This document shows positions 6,070 through 13,881 of a stretch of DNA of 64,000 nt, in pieces. Under the pieces are notes generated by a model that was given only the letters and a program-made list of their open reading frames with translations, made no database searches and was not told where the DNA came from. Location: positions 32,287-96,286 of the forward strand of contig CAJOEP010000010.1 of NCBI GenBank assembly GCA_905233445.1, in the 5' to 3' direction. Both the position numbers and the translations under genes were made by a program. Source of the stretch: an uncultured Bacteroidales bacterium (GTDB lineage Bacteria > Bacteroidota > Bacteroidia > Bacteroidales > F082). Each line of letters starts with the position of its first letter. Within the stretch, counting starts at the first letter, position 1.

Positions 6070-7008
6070 ATGAGTAAATTAGTTGTTGTAGCTCTTGGCG
6101 GAAACGCTTTATTGAGGAGCAATCAGAAAGGAACTTACACAGAACAGATTGAAAATGTCACTGACACTTGTGAGGCTTTGATGAGTTTCATAAAAAACGG
6201 TGACAATTTGATAATCGGTCACGGAAACGGTCCACAGGTTGGCAATGTGATGTTGCAGCATGAAGCTGGAGCCAAGACATTTGATGTGCAGCCTATGCCG
6301 ATGGATTTCTGCGTGTCGGAGACACAGGGTTCGATTGGTTATCTTATCGAGACCGGATTCCGCAAGGTGTTGTCACAGAACGGATTCAAGAACAACATCG
6401 TCACTTTTGTGACACGCGTGTTGGTTGACGGCAACGACCCGATGTTCAAGAACCCGACCAAGCCTGTCGGTCCATACTATACAAAGGAAGAGGCCGAGAA
6501 ATATGCGGCGGCAACAGGGGCTATTTTCAAGGAAGACCCGAAAGGTAGAGGCTGGCGTAAGGTTGTTGCATCACCAAAGCCATTGGAAATCAATAATATA
6601 GAGCTTGTCGAACAGCTTGCTAGAGGCGGTAATATCGTTGTCACTGTTGGTGGCGGCGGCATTCCTGTTGTTGAGAAAGACGGCTACTATGTTGGCGTTG
6701 AGGCGGTTATCGACAAGGATCTTGCATCGTCATTGGCCGCAGTGCAGGTTAAAGCTGACGAGTTCTATATCTTGACAGACGTTCCGCAGGCTTACATCAA
6801 CTTCCGCAAGGAGAACGAGCAGGCACTCGGCCGAATCACTGTGGCTGAAGCCAAGAAACACTTGGAAGACGGACAGTTTACTGAAGGTTCGATGGCACCT
6901 AAGATGCGCGCCGCTATCAAGTTCGTTGAGGAGACAGGCCATGAAGCTGTCATCACTGACGCCACAAGTTTAGGAAATCCGAACGCGGGAACAAGAATCA
7001 CTAAATAG
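6070..7008 (+). CDS. arcC: Carbamate kinase
   Basis: 312 residues, the expected length. The enzyme converts carbamoyl phosphate and ADP to ATP, CO2 and ammonia, or works in reverse. The amino-acid kinase fold is clear: N-terminal LVVVALGGNALL, phosphate-binding IIGHGNGPQVGN, VETGFRKVL-type helix, TVGGGGIPVV, and the C-terminal EGSMAPKMRAAIKFVE and GNPNAGTRI motifs of carbamate kinases. No arcA or arcB gene accompanies it here, so its source of carbamoyl phosphate (arginine deiminase, allantoin, or purine fermentation) cannot be told. It ends at a heptamer inverted repeat shared with convergent dnaB. Confidence 0.95.
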   Translation: MSKLVVVALGGNALLRSNQKGTYTEQIENVTDTCEALMSFIKNGDNLIIGHGNGPQVGNVMLQHEAGAKTFDVQPMPMDFCVSETQGSIGYLIETGFRKVLSQNGFKNNIVTFVTRVLVDGNDPMFKNPTKPVGPYYTKEEAEKYAAATGAIFKEDPKGRGWRKVVASPKPLEINNIELVEQLARGGNIVVTVGGGGIPVVEKDGYYVGVEAVIDKDLASSLAAVQVKADEFYILTDVPQAYINFRKENEQALGRITVAEAKKHLEDGQFTEGSMAPKMRAAIKFVEETGHEAVITDATSLGNPNAGTRITK

Positions 7009-7093
7009 TTGGCAGTTGACAGTTGGCAGTTGACAGTTACCAGTTACCAGTTACTTATACCAACTGGAAACTGCCAACTGGTAACTGGTAACT
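7007..7093. repeat. Heptamer inverted repeat between arcC and dnaB stops
   Basis: On the plus strand seven units beginning AGTT (AGTTGGC, AGTTGAC and AGTTACC types) start in the arcC TAG. On the minus strand units AGTTACC and AGTTGGC start in the dnaB TAG. The two arrays face each other around TTATACCAAC and can pair as a long hairpin, so the element fills the whole convergent intergenic space and is probably a bidirectional terminator. Confidence 0.85.
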
Positions 7094-8648
7094 AGAATGG
7101 AACGTCATCGTTCATTTTAGAGCCTATTCGGCGTTCGTTTGGGGTGTTGAAATTGGCGTTAGGAGCAAATTGTGCCGGTTGGTCGTTGTTACCGCCGGCA
7201 TTATTATTTTCATTGCCTGCAAAACTCTTGGTGTAATCCTGCTCGAGGTCTTCGAAACGGGCGTATTGTCCTACGAAACGAAGTTCGACATCACCGAGTT
7301 TGCCGTTACGGTGTTTTGCTATGCTGACAACGGCTTTGCCTTTGGTTGAAGAATGGTCTTCGTCTTCGCTAAGTCCATAATATTCAGGACGATAGATGAA
7401 TAAAACCATATCAGCGTCCTGCTCGATAGCACCGGATTCACGAAGGTCGGAGAGGATAGGTTTCTTTGAGCCGGGACGTGTCTCGACGCTACGGGAGAGC
7501 TGTGAAAGAGCAAGAACAGGGATGTTAAGCTCTTTGGCGAGACTCTTCAACGAACGAGAGATATTACTGATTTCCTGCTCGCGGTTGCCGTTTTTCTCTG
7601 TTTTTGCAGTCATAAGTTGCAGATAATCAATGAAAATCATCTGAATATCGTGCTGTTGTTTGAGTCGGCGGCACTTTGCTCTAAGGTCGAAGACCGAGAG
7701 CTGAGGTGTGTCGTCGATATAAAGTTTTGCGTTGATGAGCGGAGTGACTTTTGTATTAAGTTGCTGCCATTCGTATTCGGCGAGCTGTCCGGAACGCAGT
7801 TTGTCAGCTGTGAGCGATGTCTCCGAAGAAATCAGACGTGTGACGAGCTGCACTGAAGACATCTCGAGTGAGAAGAATGCGATAGGCTTATTGAAATCGA
7901 CGGCTGCGTTACGTGCCATGTTGAGGGCGAACGCTGTCTTACCCATACTCGGACGTGCGGCGAGGATGATGAGGTCGGATTTCTGCCAGCCTTGAGTGAT
8001 GCGGTCGAGCTCTGTATAGCCTGAAGGCACGCCACGAAGGGCAGAACCGGCATTTTTCGCCTTTTCGATGTCGTCGATGGCGAGCTTCACGAGGTCGGGC
8101 ATCTGGTCGTAGTTGCGTCGCAGGTTATTCTCGCTGATTTGGAACAACTTGTTTTCCGCTGAATCCAGCAAATCGAACACATCGGCGGATTCTTCGTAGG
8201 CGTCTTTTATCGTCTCAGAAGAAATCTGAATGAGCTGACGCTGGATGTGTTTCTGTAATATGATTCTTGAGTGATACTCAATATTTGCTGACGACACAAC
8301 GCGGTTGGTAAGCTGCGAGATGTAATACGCACCACCCACGGCCTCAAGGTCGCCAGTCGTCTTGAGATGATTGGTGACTGTGAGGATATCGACAGGCTCA
8401 GATTTGGTGAACAAATCCTTGATTGCCGCAAAAATTATCTGATGCGCCTCCTTGTAAAACACCTCTGGCGACAAAATGTCTATCACAGCGTTCACTGCCT
8501 CTTTTTCGAGCATGAGCGCACCCAAAACAACCTCCTCCAAATCGACTGCTTGAGGTGGTATTCTTCCTTGACTATTAAGCACATCCACGCTTGGAGTGGT
8601 GGCTTGTGACCTAATAAAACCCGATTTTTTAATGCTGTCATTATTCAT
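7092..8648 (-). CDS. dnaB: Replicative DNA helicase DnaB
   Basis: 518 residues, the hexameric 5'-3' helicase that unwinds DNA at the replication fork. The N-terminal domain starts with PPQAVDLEEVVLGALMLEKEA, the family opening. The RecA-like C-domain has Walker A AARPSMGKTAFALNMA (about 230-245), Walker B MIFIDYLQLM with the DnaB-specific YLQLM, and the arginine finger region with KHRNGKLGDVELRF. The last 50 residues are Asn-rich and low in complexity, as in many Bacteroidetes DnaB proteins. It is last in a leftward run MATE-nuclease-dnaB, 30 bases after the nuclease stop. Its TAG is part of the heptamer repeat. Confidence 0.97.
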   Translation of the reverse strand: MNNDSIKKSGFIRSQATTPSVDVLNSQGRIPPQAVDLEEVVLGALMLEKEAVNAVIDILSPEVFYKEAHQIIFAAIKDLFTKSEPVDILTVTNHLKTTGDLEAVGGAYYISQLTNRVVSSANIEYHSRIILQKHIQRQLIQISSETIKDAYEESADVFDLLDSAENKLFQISENNLRRNYDQMPDLVKLAIDDIEKAKNAGSALRGVPSGYTELDRITQGWQKSDLIILAARPSMGKTAFALNMARNAAVDFNKPIAFFSLEMSSVQLVTRLISSETSLTADKLRSGQLAEYEWQQLNTKVTPLINAKLYIDDTPQLSVFDLRAKCRRLKQQHDIQMIFIDYLQLMTAKTEKNGNREQEISNISRSLKSLAKELNIPVLALSQLSRSVETRPGSKKPILSDLRESGAIEQDADMVLFIYRPEYYGLSEDEDHSSTKGKAVVSIAKHRNGKLGDVELRFVGQYARFEDLEQDYTKSFAGNENNNAGGNNDQPAQFAPNANFNTPNERRIGSKMNDDVPF

Positions 8649-8678
8649 ACCACAAAATTATGAATAATGATGGTTTGT

Positions 8679-9959
8679 TTATAAGATGTTGATAACTTTT
8701 TTGTATATCTCACGCAAAGCTTTGTTTTCAGATTCTAAATCGTTGGTAATCAAACTGCGTTCCATGATGTTATCGCTTAAAGCATTCAAAATTATCCTGC
8801 TGTGCTCGAAGAGCTTTTTGTCGGGAAAGACACTCTCATATACATTTTGCAAAGAGAAGTCGCTCTTGACCTTTTCATGATGAAACTTTGACTGTTGTAA
8901 AACGTCTTTAAAATTGATGATTTTGTAATTTAACTCTTTGGATTCCAATATGTTATATTTCTGTAACGATGCTGTTATGTTCTGAGGGGCGAAACAAATG
9001 ACACGCTCGAAACCAACGAGTTTTTCCGTCAGGATTTTCATGCTATCCCTCCATTTGGAGAGGTCGTCGAGGCTGTTCCAATTGTATATATGGTCGAAGT
9101 TTCCGTTGTTTGAGAGAATCGAGAAAGCTATGATGAACTCGGTGTATGGTTTGTCGCCATCGAAAAGCGGCACCGCGGGGCGATAAAACAGTAGATTTAA
9201 AAAAGCCGTTGACTTGTTTCTGTCGCCGAGAAGCTCGTAAAGTATTTTATAATCAATAGAATATGGTTTGTCGTTATCGTTTGGCACATCTTTCCAGCAG
9301 TGACCGTGAAATTCACATCTGTATGGCGTGTCGCACTGGTTTCCAATCGGGATTTTAGGCGAATGCGGCAGTTTTATAATCTCTTTGAAATGCGAAATAT
9401 TTTTTGCGATAACGTCATAATATTGCTCTGCATATTCTTTAACTGATTGAAATACAAATAGTTGTGATAAATCTAAATTGCCGTATCTAACATAATCGGC
9501 ATTGATGTACATGAGTTGGATATCGGACAATGGTACGTTGCATCCTTTGAGGACGTAGTATTGCAGGGCTGCGTCTTTCATGTATGTTGTGCTTAGGCTC
9601 AGTGAACTTTTCACCTCTATTGCACGCCATTTGTCACCGTCACGAACAATGATATCAAGCATGATGAGCGTATCGTCGTATTGAAATACGGCTTCATACA
9701 TGACGTTGATTGCGGGATTACTGAGGTTTTTCAGCGTTTCCGCCACTTTTTTACTGAATTGTGACGGAGAGCTGGGTGTCATGTTAACGCCTCCTGGAAA
9801 AAACTGCTGCGCCAGGATACCGACATCGGTGCCGCGTTTGAATTTGGCGCGTTGCTCCATGCTAAGTTTGTCGCGTAAAAACGGGCGGTTTTTAAATAAA
9901 TATAAGGCTTTTTCACATTGTTCGCCTTTGATATATGTTGATTTTGATAAAATATGCAT
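8679..9959 (-). CDS. RecB-family PD-(D/E)XK nuclease with four-cysteine cluster (DUF2779-like)
   Basis: 426 residues from ATG at 9957-9959. The nuclease motif set is complete: E89, D102 (MLDIIV), E115-V-K117 and Q133-Y134, the D-(D/E)XK plus Q-Y arrangement of RecB/AddB/Cas4 nucleases. Cys15 near the N-terminus and Cys209, Cys215, Cys221 beside it in the fold fit the split four-cysteine [4Fe-4S] site of Cas4, AddB and DUF2779 proteins. The C-terminal half resembles the exonuclease-like part of DUF2779. It is therefore a DNA end-processing nuclease by inference. The start is set by the upstream gene, whose TAA ends two bases before; a longer reading would lie in the MATE gene. There are no cas genes nearby. 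Confidence 0.7.
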   Translation of the reverse strand: MHILSKSTYIKGEQCEKALYLFKNRPFLRDKLSMEQRAKFKRGTDVGILAQQFFPGGVNMTPSSPSQFSKKVAETLKNLSNPAINVMYEAVFQYDDTLIMLDIIVRDGDKWRAIEVKSSLSLSTTYMKDAALQYYVLKGCNVPLSDIQLMYINADYVRYGNLDLSQLFVFQSVKEYAEQYYDVIAKNISHFKEIIKLPHSPKIPIGNQCDTPYRCEFHGHCWKDVPNDNDKPYSIDYKILYELLGDRNKSTAFLNLLFYRPAVPLFDGDKPYTEFIIAFSILSNNGNFDHIYNWNSLDDLSKWRDSMKILTEKLVGFERVICFAPQNITASLQKYNILESKELNYKIINFKDVLQQSKFHHEKVKSDFSLQNVYESVFPDKKLFEHSRIILNALSDNIMERSLITNDLESENKALREIYKKVINIL

Positions 9960-9960
9960 C

Positions 9961-11268
9961 TTATTGATTATTAGGAAGTTGAAAAATGTTTTTCTTTGCA
10001 AAGAAGGTCATGGAGATGCCTCTTGCGAGCATGAAACCAAGGAATGCGATCCATAGTCCGTGATTGCCGAAAAGCGGTGTCAGTATATACCACATCGGCA
10101 GGAATACTATAAGCGACGAGATAATCATGGTGTTGCGGATGGCTTTGGATGCCGTGGCGCCGATGTATATGCCGTCCCAAAGGAATGCCGCGAAGGTGAT
10201 GATAGGAATCAGCACCATATAAATATAATAGGGCTGAATCTGTTCTATGATGACAGTCTGGTCGGAGATGATTTTTACGAACGGAGTGGGGAAGAGCGCG
10301 TAAAGAATCGCGAACGGCACGCAAATATAGGCTCCCCATTTGAAAAGATGTGCCACTACACTGAAAAGGCTTTTTTCGTCGCGTGCGCCGATAAACTTTC
10401 CTACAAGAGCTTCGCCAGCATAGGCGAATCCATCGGTGAAATATGAGAAAATGTAGAAGAATTGTAGGAGTATCATATTGATACTTAGTATGTTATCTCC
10501 TAATTTCGCCGATTGGTTGGTGAAGAATGCTATAGTGAGCACGAGAAGTATGCTTCTAATCATCAGATCAGTATTGACCTTGAAAAACTTCTTTAATTTG
10601 TTGATATTCAATAAGATGTGAAAATCAATTTTAATCAGATAGTTTTTATATTTTATAAGGATGAACACTAATGCGGTGATTAGGCCGCAGTATTGAGCGA
10701 TGACTGTTCCGAGAGCGACTCCAGCGACATCTTGTTTCAAGACTACGACGAAAAACACGCTGAAAACAATATTCAACACATTGATTATTATGGCAATAGC
10801 CATTGGTATTTTTGTATTTTGCATTCCTATGAACCAGCCGTTGAGGCAGTAGAGAAGCATGTTGGCTGGGGCGGCCCAAATTCTGACAAAGAAATATATG
10901 ATAGCCAGATTTTTAACATCCTCGCTGCCTTCGAGAAGAGTGAGGCTTATGTTGGCGATGGGTTTTTGTAGGGATAATATTAATAGGAATGCGATTACGG
11001 CGATGCATAATGACCTATATAGCGTGTAGCTTACCTCTGAAGAATCGTTTGCGCCATAAGATTGGGCAGTGAAACCGGTGGTGCCGGCGCGCAGAAAGCT
11101 GAAAAACGAGTACAAGACACTGAAAATGGTGCCACCCAAGGCTATTGCGCCGATATATAATGGGGAATTGAGATGCCCCATGAGAATCATATCAACCAGT
11201 CCGAGCAATGGAATTGTTATGTTGCTGATAATGTTTGGAATGGCTAATTTTAGTATGGAACGATTCAT
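9961..11268 (-). CDS. MATE-family multidrug/metabolite efflux protein (DinF-like)
   Basis: 435 residues with 12 hydrophobic segments, the normal MATE size. The start LKLAIPNIISNITIPLLGLVDMILMGHL is the family signature (first helix, P-N motif and V-D), and the second half repeats the pattern near TDLMIRSILLVLTIAFFTNQSA. The DinF branch is suggested by the R-A-G-T-T-G-F-T-A-Q-S-Y-G segment. The transporter exports cations or drugs using a sodium or proton gradient. I chose ATG 11268; an in-frame reading further upstream crosses the promoter. It is first gene of the leftward run with the nuclease and dnaB. Confidence 0.9.
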   Translation of the reverse strand: MNRSILKLAIPNIISNITIPLLGLVDMILMGHLNSPLYIGAIALGGTIFSVLYSFFSFLRAGTTGFTAQSYGANDSSEVSYTLYRSLCIAVIAFLLILSLQKPIANISLTLLEGSEDVKNLAIIYFFVRIWAAPANMLLYCLNGWFIGMQNTKIPMAIAIIINVLNIVFSVFFVVVLKQDVAGVALGTVIAQYCGLITALVFILIKYKNYLIKIDFHILLNINKLKKFFKVNTDLMIRSILLVLTIAFFTNQSAKLGDNILSINMILLQFFYIFSYFTDGFAYAGEALVGKFIGARDEKSLFSVVAHLFKWGAYICVPFAILYALFPTPFVKIISDQTVIIEQIQPYYIYMVLIPIITFAAFLWDGIYIGATASKAIRNTMIISSLIVFLPMWYILTPLFGNHGLWIAFLGFMLARGISMTFFAKKNIFQLPNNQ

Positions 11269-11284
11269 GCGAAAAAAATTTATG

Positions 11285-11292
11285 CAAAAATA
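11285..11292 (-). promoter_or_regulatory. -7 promoter element for the MATE-nuclease-dnaB run
   Basis: CAAAAATA on plus is TATTTTTG on minus, 16 bases before the MATE ATG. Confidence 0.55.
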
Positions 11293-11350
11293 AAAAATAT
11301 TGGGCAATGTATTGAAAAAATCCGTAAATTTGCGCTGTAAATCATTGGGT

Positions 11351-11405
11351 TGTGGATTTTTGTGGAGTATTTCTACACTTTTCCACAATGTGTAATTGTG
11401 GAAAC
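11351..11405. other. Cluster of DnaA-box-like CCACA sites next to an AT-rich stretch
   Basis: Within 55 bases there are four sites with core CCACA: TGTGGATTT (11351), TGTGGAGTA (11361), TTTTCCACA (11379-11387, matching TTwTnCACA) and TGTGGAAAC (11397). About 80 bases of mostly A/T follow (11408-11490). This is a possible replication-origin or DnaA-regulated site; only one box fits the consensus well, so the call is tentative. The rest of the 11269-11535 gap holds promoters only. Confidence 0.35.
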
Positions 11406-11479
11406 GAGAAAGACTGAATTGTTAGAATATTGATTATCAATAGATTATAATTTATTTTAATTAAAATTGAAGTTTGGCA

Positions 11480-11487
11480 TAATTTTG
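11480..11487 (+). promoter_or_regulatory. -7 promoter element for the coiled-coil lipoprotein
   Basis: TAATTTTG, 48 bases before the ATG at 11536. A second TAAATTTG at 11325-11332, with TTG at 11300, could be an upstream start. Confidence 0.45.
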
Positions 11488-11535
11488 GCACAAACAATTA
11501 TTCGTTAGCATAGACTAATTTAAAATTATAGCAAA

Positions 11536-12396
11536 ATGAAAAAAGTATTAACAGTTTTGTCAGTCGCATTAGTAGCTTTAGTGTTAAGCTCATGCGTTGA
11601 GAGTTCAAAGAAGTATCAGACATTATTGGCAGAGAAGGAAGCCCTTGCTGTTGAAAACCAGAATCTGGAGACAGAGTTCAATGCAACAATCGGCATCATC
11701 AACGAAGTTGAGAACAATCTTCAGGCAATCCGCGATGCAGAAGGCATGTTGACAGTTAAACAAGAAGGCACAGAGAGAGACCAGCTTGTTTCAGAACTTC
11801 TCCAAATCAAGATGAAGATGGCTGAGAACCATGCACGTTTGGACTCACTGAGCGAGGTTCTTGCTAAATCAAACAAGAACAATGCTAACCTCCGCGCTCA
11901 GATTAAGAAGCTTCAGGCTCAGTTGACCGAGAAGGAAGAAATGATTGCTAACTTACAGGAACAGATTGTTGCAAAAGACGGCCAGATTGCAAATCTGAAC
12001 ACACAGGTGGCAAACCTCAACAACAATTTGAACAATGCTAACAACGAGATTTCTAACCTCAACACCAATTTGAACAACCAGACAAATGAGATGAACTCAG
12101 TTTATTATGTCGATGGTTCAATGAAGGATTTGAAGGCTAAAGGCGTTATCCTCAGCAAGACAAAGGTTTTGAAGGGTGATGTCCCTACACAGGAATTCAC
12201 AAAGGCTGACATGCGCGAACTCACCTCAATCGTGTTCAATTCAAAGAAGGCTGTTGTTCTCTCAACACATCCAGCTGAATCATACAACCTCGTGAAAGGT
12301 GTTGACGCTGAAGGTAAGAAAATCATGACACTTGAAATTACAAATCCAGAGATGTTCTGGAAAGTAACAAAATATTTGGTTGTTCTAACCAAGTAA
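11536..12396 (+). CDS. Coiled-coil lipoprotein of Bacteroidetes type
   Basis: 286 residues. A lipoprotein signal peptide ends LSSC with Cys20 lipidated. Residues about 25-190 form a long coiled coil: first a Glu/Lys-rich part, then asparagine-rich repeats of the type NLNTQVANLNNNLNNANNEI. Residues 190-286 are a small globular domain starting MNSVYYVDGSMKDLKAKGVI. This layout resembles the Bacteroides Cbp1 collagen-binding lipoprotein family, in which a coiled coil is followed by an xVYYVxGxxKxLKxKG domain; I recall that family only in outline, so the adhesin role is uncertain. The gene has a strong terminator and looks well expressed. It probably stands on the outer membrane as a rod or spacer. 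Confidence 0.75.
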   Translation: MKKVLTVLSVALVALVLSSCVESSKKYQTLLAEKEALAVENQNLETEFNATIGIINEVENNLQAIRDAEGMLTVKQEGTERDQLVSELLQIKMKMAENHARLDSLSEVLAKSNKNNANLRAQIKKLQAQLTEKEEMIANLQEQIVAKDGQIANLNTQVANLNNNLNNANNEISNLNTNLNNQTNEMNSVYYVDGSMKDLKAKGVILSKTKVLKGDVPTQEFTKADMRELTSIVFNSKKAVVLSTHPAESYNLVKGVDAEGKKIMTLEITNPEMFWKVTKYLVVLTK

Positions 12397-12423
12397 TTTT
12401 TCTGCTCGTTTTCAATATTTACG

Positions 12424-12460
12424 GGAATCCGGCGCCGCCTGGCGCCGGATTCCTAATTTT
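12424..12460 (+). terminator. Strong intrinsic terminator
   Basis: A perfect 13-bp GC-rich stem, GGAATCCGGCGCC (12424-12436) with its complement (12441-12453), loop GCCT, then TAATTTTTTT. It stands out in the AT-rich surroundings and ends the lipoprotein transcript. Confidence 0.92.
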
Positions 12461-12470
12461 TTTGTCTTTT

Positions 12471-12504
12471 TTTGACAGGTGTAAAAATAAAATATTTAAT
12501 TTTG
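12471..12504 (+). promoter_or_regulatory. Promoter of the NtrC-type regulator gene
   Basis: TTTG at 12471-12474 and TAATTTTG at 12497-12504, 22 bases apart. The -7 box ends 13 bases before the first ATG, so the leader is very short. Confidence 0.6.
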
Positions 12505-12517
12505 CACAACGAGCAGA

Positions 12518-13864
12518 ATGTTTATTATGTCAAAAAAGATATTGATAGTTGAAGACGACGTGGCCTTTGGCGTTATGCTGAAGACTTGGTTTACTAAAAA
12601 CAACTGGGAAGCTGATACTGTATCGACAATGTCAAAAGCTGTACAAGCTACCAATACTAGTCATTACGACTTGATACTTAGTGACTTGCGTCTTCCGGAT
12701 GGTGATGGAATTTTATTCCTTACAAGCCTTCGTGAGAAGAAAATAATGACACCTTTTATTATAATGACTGGTTATGCCGATGTCCAGACCGCTGTCAACG
12801 CAATCAAACTCGGCGCTTTCGATTATCTTAAGAAACCGATTATTCCTGATGTGTTGCAGCAGAAGATCGAACTGGCACTGAAACAGTCGGACGTTGAAAT
12901 CAAAAAAGAGGAAAAAAGAGTGCCACAGCGCGACATAACAAAAGTTGTGAAAGGGAACAGTCCTGTTATTCAGAGGGTTTACACTCATATATCGCTTGTC
13001 GCACCGACAAAGATGTCGGTACTCATCCTTGGAGAAAGCGGTACCGGCAAGGAATATATCGCCAGGATGATTCATGAACAGAGCGGACGCAAAGACAAAC
13101 CATTTATCGCGGTTGACTGCGGAAGTCTTTCGATGGAGTTGGCACCTTCTGAACTTTTTGGACACAAAAAAGGCTCGTTCACTTCGGCTATAGCTGATAA
13201 AAGGGGAGTTTTTGAAGAAGCTAAGGGTGGTACGGTGTTTCTCGACGAGGTTGGAAACCTGCCTTACGAGGTGCAGAAACAACTTTTGAGAGCTTTGCAG
13301 GAACAGAAGGTTAGACCTGTCGGCTCAGCACAGGATATAAACGTTGATGTGAGAATCGTGGCGGCAACAAATGAAGATTTGGAAAAAGCCATTGAAGAAG
13401 GACGTTTCCGTCAGGATTTGTACCATCGCATTAATGAATTTTCGATAGTAGTGCCTCCATTGCGCGACAGACTTGATGATTTGGAAGAGTTTGCATATCA
13501 TTTCTTGGTACAAGCCAATGATGAGTTGGGTAAAAATGTGAAACGTATATCAGCGAAGGCGATAGAAAAGCTTAAGGAATATAGATGGGACGGGAATTTA
13601 CGTGAGCTGAGAAATGTGATACGCAGAGCGACATTATTTGCTGAGAATCAGGAGATTACAGAAGACAATCTGCCTGTTTTGACAAGTCGTATTGTAAAGC
13701 CGCAGGAGGTTGAGGACATGGCGTTGCAGCCTGGCGACGAGAAAGAACAGATCATGGCGGCGTTGCGCAAAGCTCGCGGCAACAAGACCGTGGCGGCGAA
13801 ACTGCTTCAGATTGACCGCAAGACTTTATACAATAAGATGCATCTTTACGAAATAGAATTGTAA
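12518..13864 (+). CDS. NtrC-family sigma-54-dependent response regulator
   Basis: 448 residues in three domains. The receiver (1-125) has the acidic pair EDD, phosphoacceptor Asp56 (LILSDLRLP) and Lys105. The AAA+ activator domain (about 145-375) has Walker A GESGTGKE (172-179), Walker B TVFLDEVG and the arginine fingers. The sigma-54 contact loop reads GSFTSA at 219-224 instead of GAFTGA. The C-terminal Fis-type helix-turn-helix (about 408-445) ends GNKTVAAKLLQIDRKTLYNKM. It therefore activates sigma-54 promoters after phosphorylation. No histidine kinase is adjacent. A second ATG at 12527 (MSKKILIVEDD) is an equally good start. Confidence 0.92.
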   Translation: MFIMSKKILIVEDDVAFGVMLKTWFTKNNWEADTVSTMSKAVQATNTSHYDLILSDLRLPDGDGILFLTSLREKKIMTPFIIMTGYADVQTAVNAIKLGAFDYLKKPIIPDVLQQKIELALKQSDVEIKKEEKRVPQRDITKVVKGNSPVIQRVYTHISLVAPTKMSVLILGESGTGKEYIARMIHEQSGRKDKPFIAVDCGSLSMELAPSELFGHKKGSFTSAIADKRGVFEEAKGGTVFLDEVGNLPYEVQKQLLRALQEQKVRPVGSAQDINVDVRIVAATNEDLEKAIEEGRFRQDLYHRINEFSIVVPPLRDRLDDLEEFAYHFLVQANDELGKNVKRISAKAIEKLKEYRWDGNLRELRNVIRRATLFAENQEITEDNLPVLTSRIVKPQEVEDMALQPGDEKEQIMAALRKARGNKTVAAKLLQIDRKTLYNKMHLYEIEL

Positions 13865-13881
13865 ATCAATAAATTAGCGTT

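Noticed and set aside
7007..7093. CRISPR array
   Set aside because: Units are seven bases without spacers and are partly inverted; no cas genes.
8679..9959. Cas4
   Set aside because: Shares nuclease and cysteine motifs but is longer, with another C-terminal half, and there is no CRISPR context.
9960..10001. Longer start for the nuclease gene
   Set aside because: The extra 14 residues lie inside the MATE coding end; the ATG at 9959 follows the MATE stop directly.
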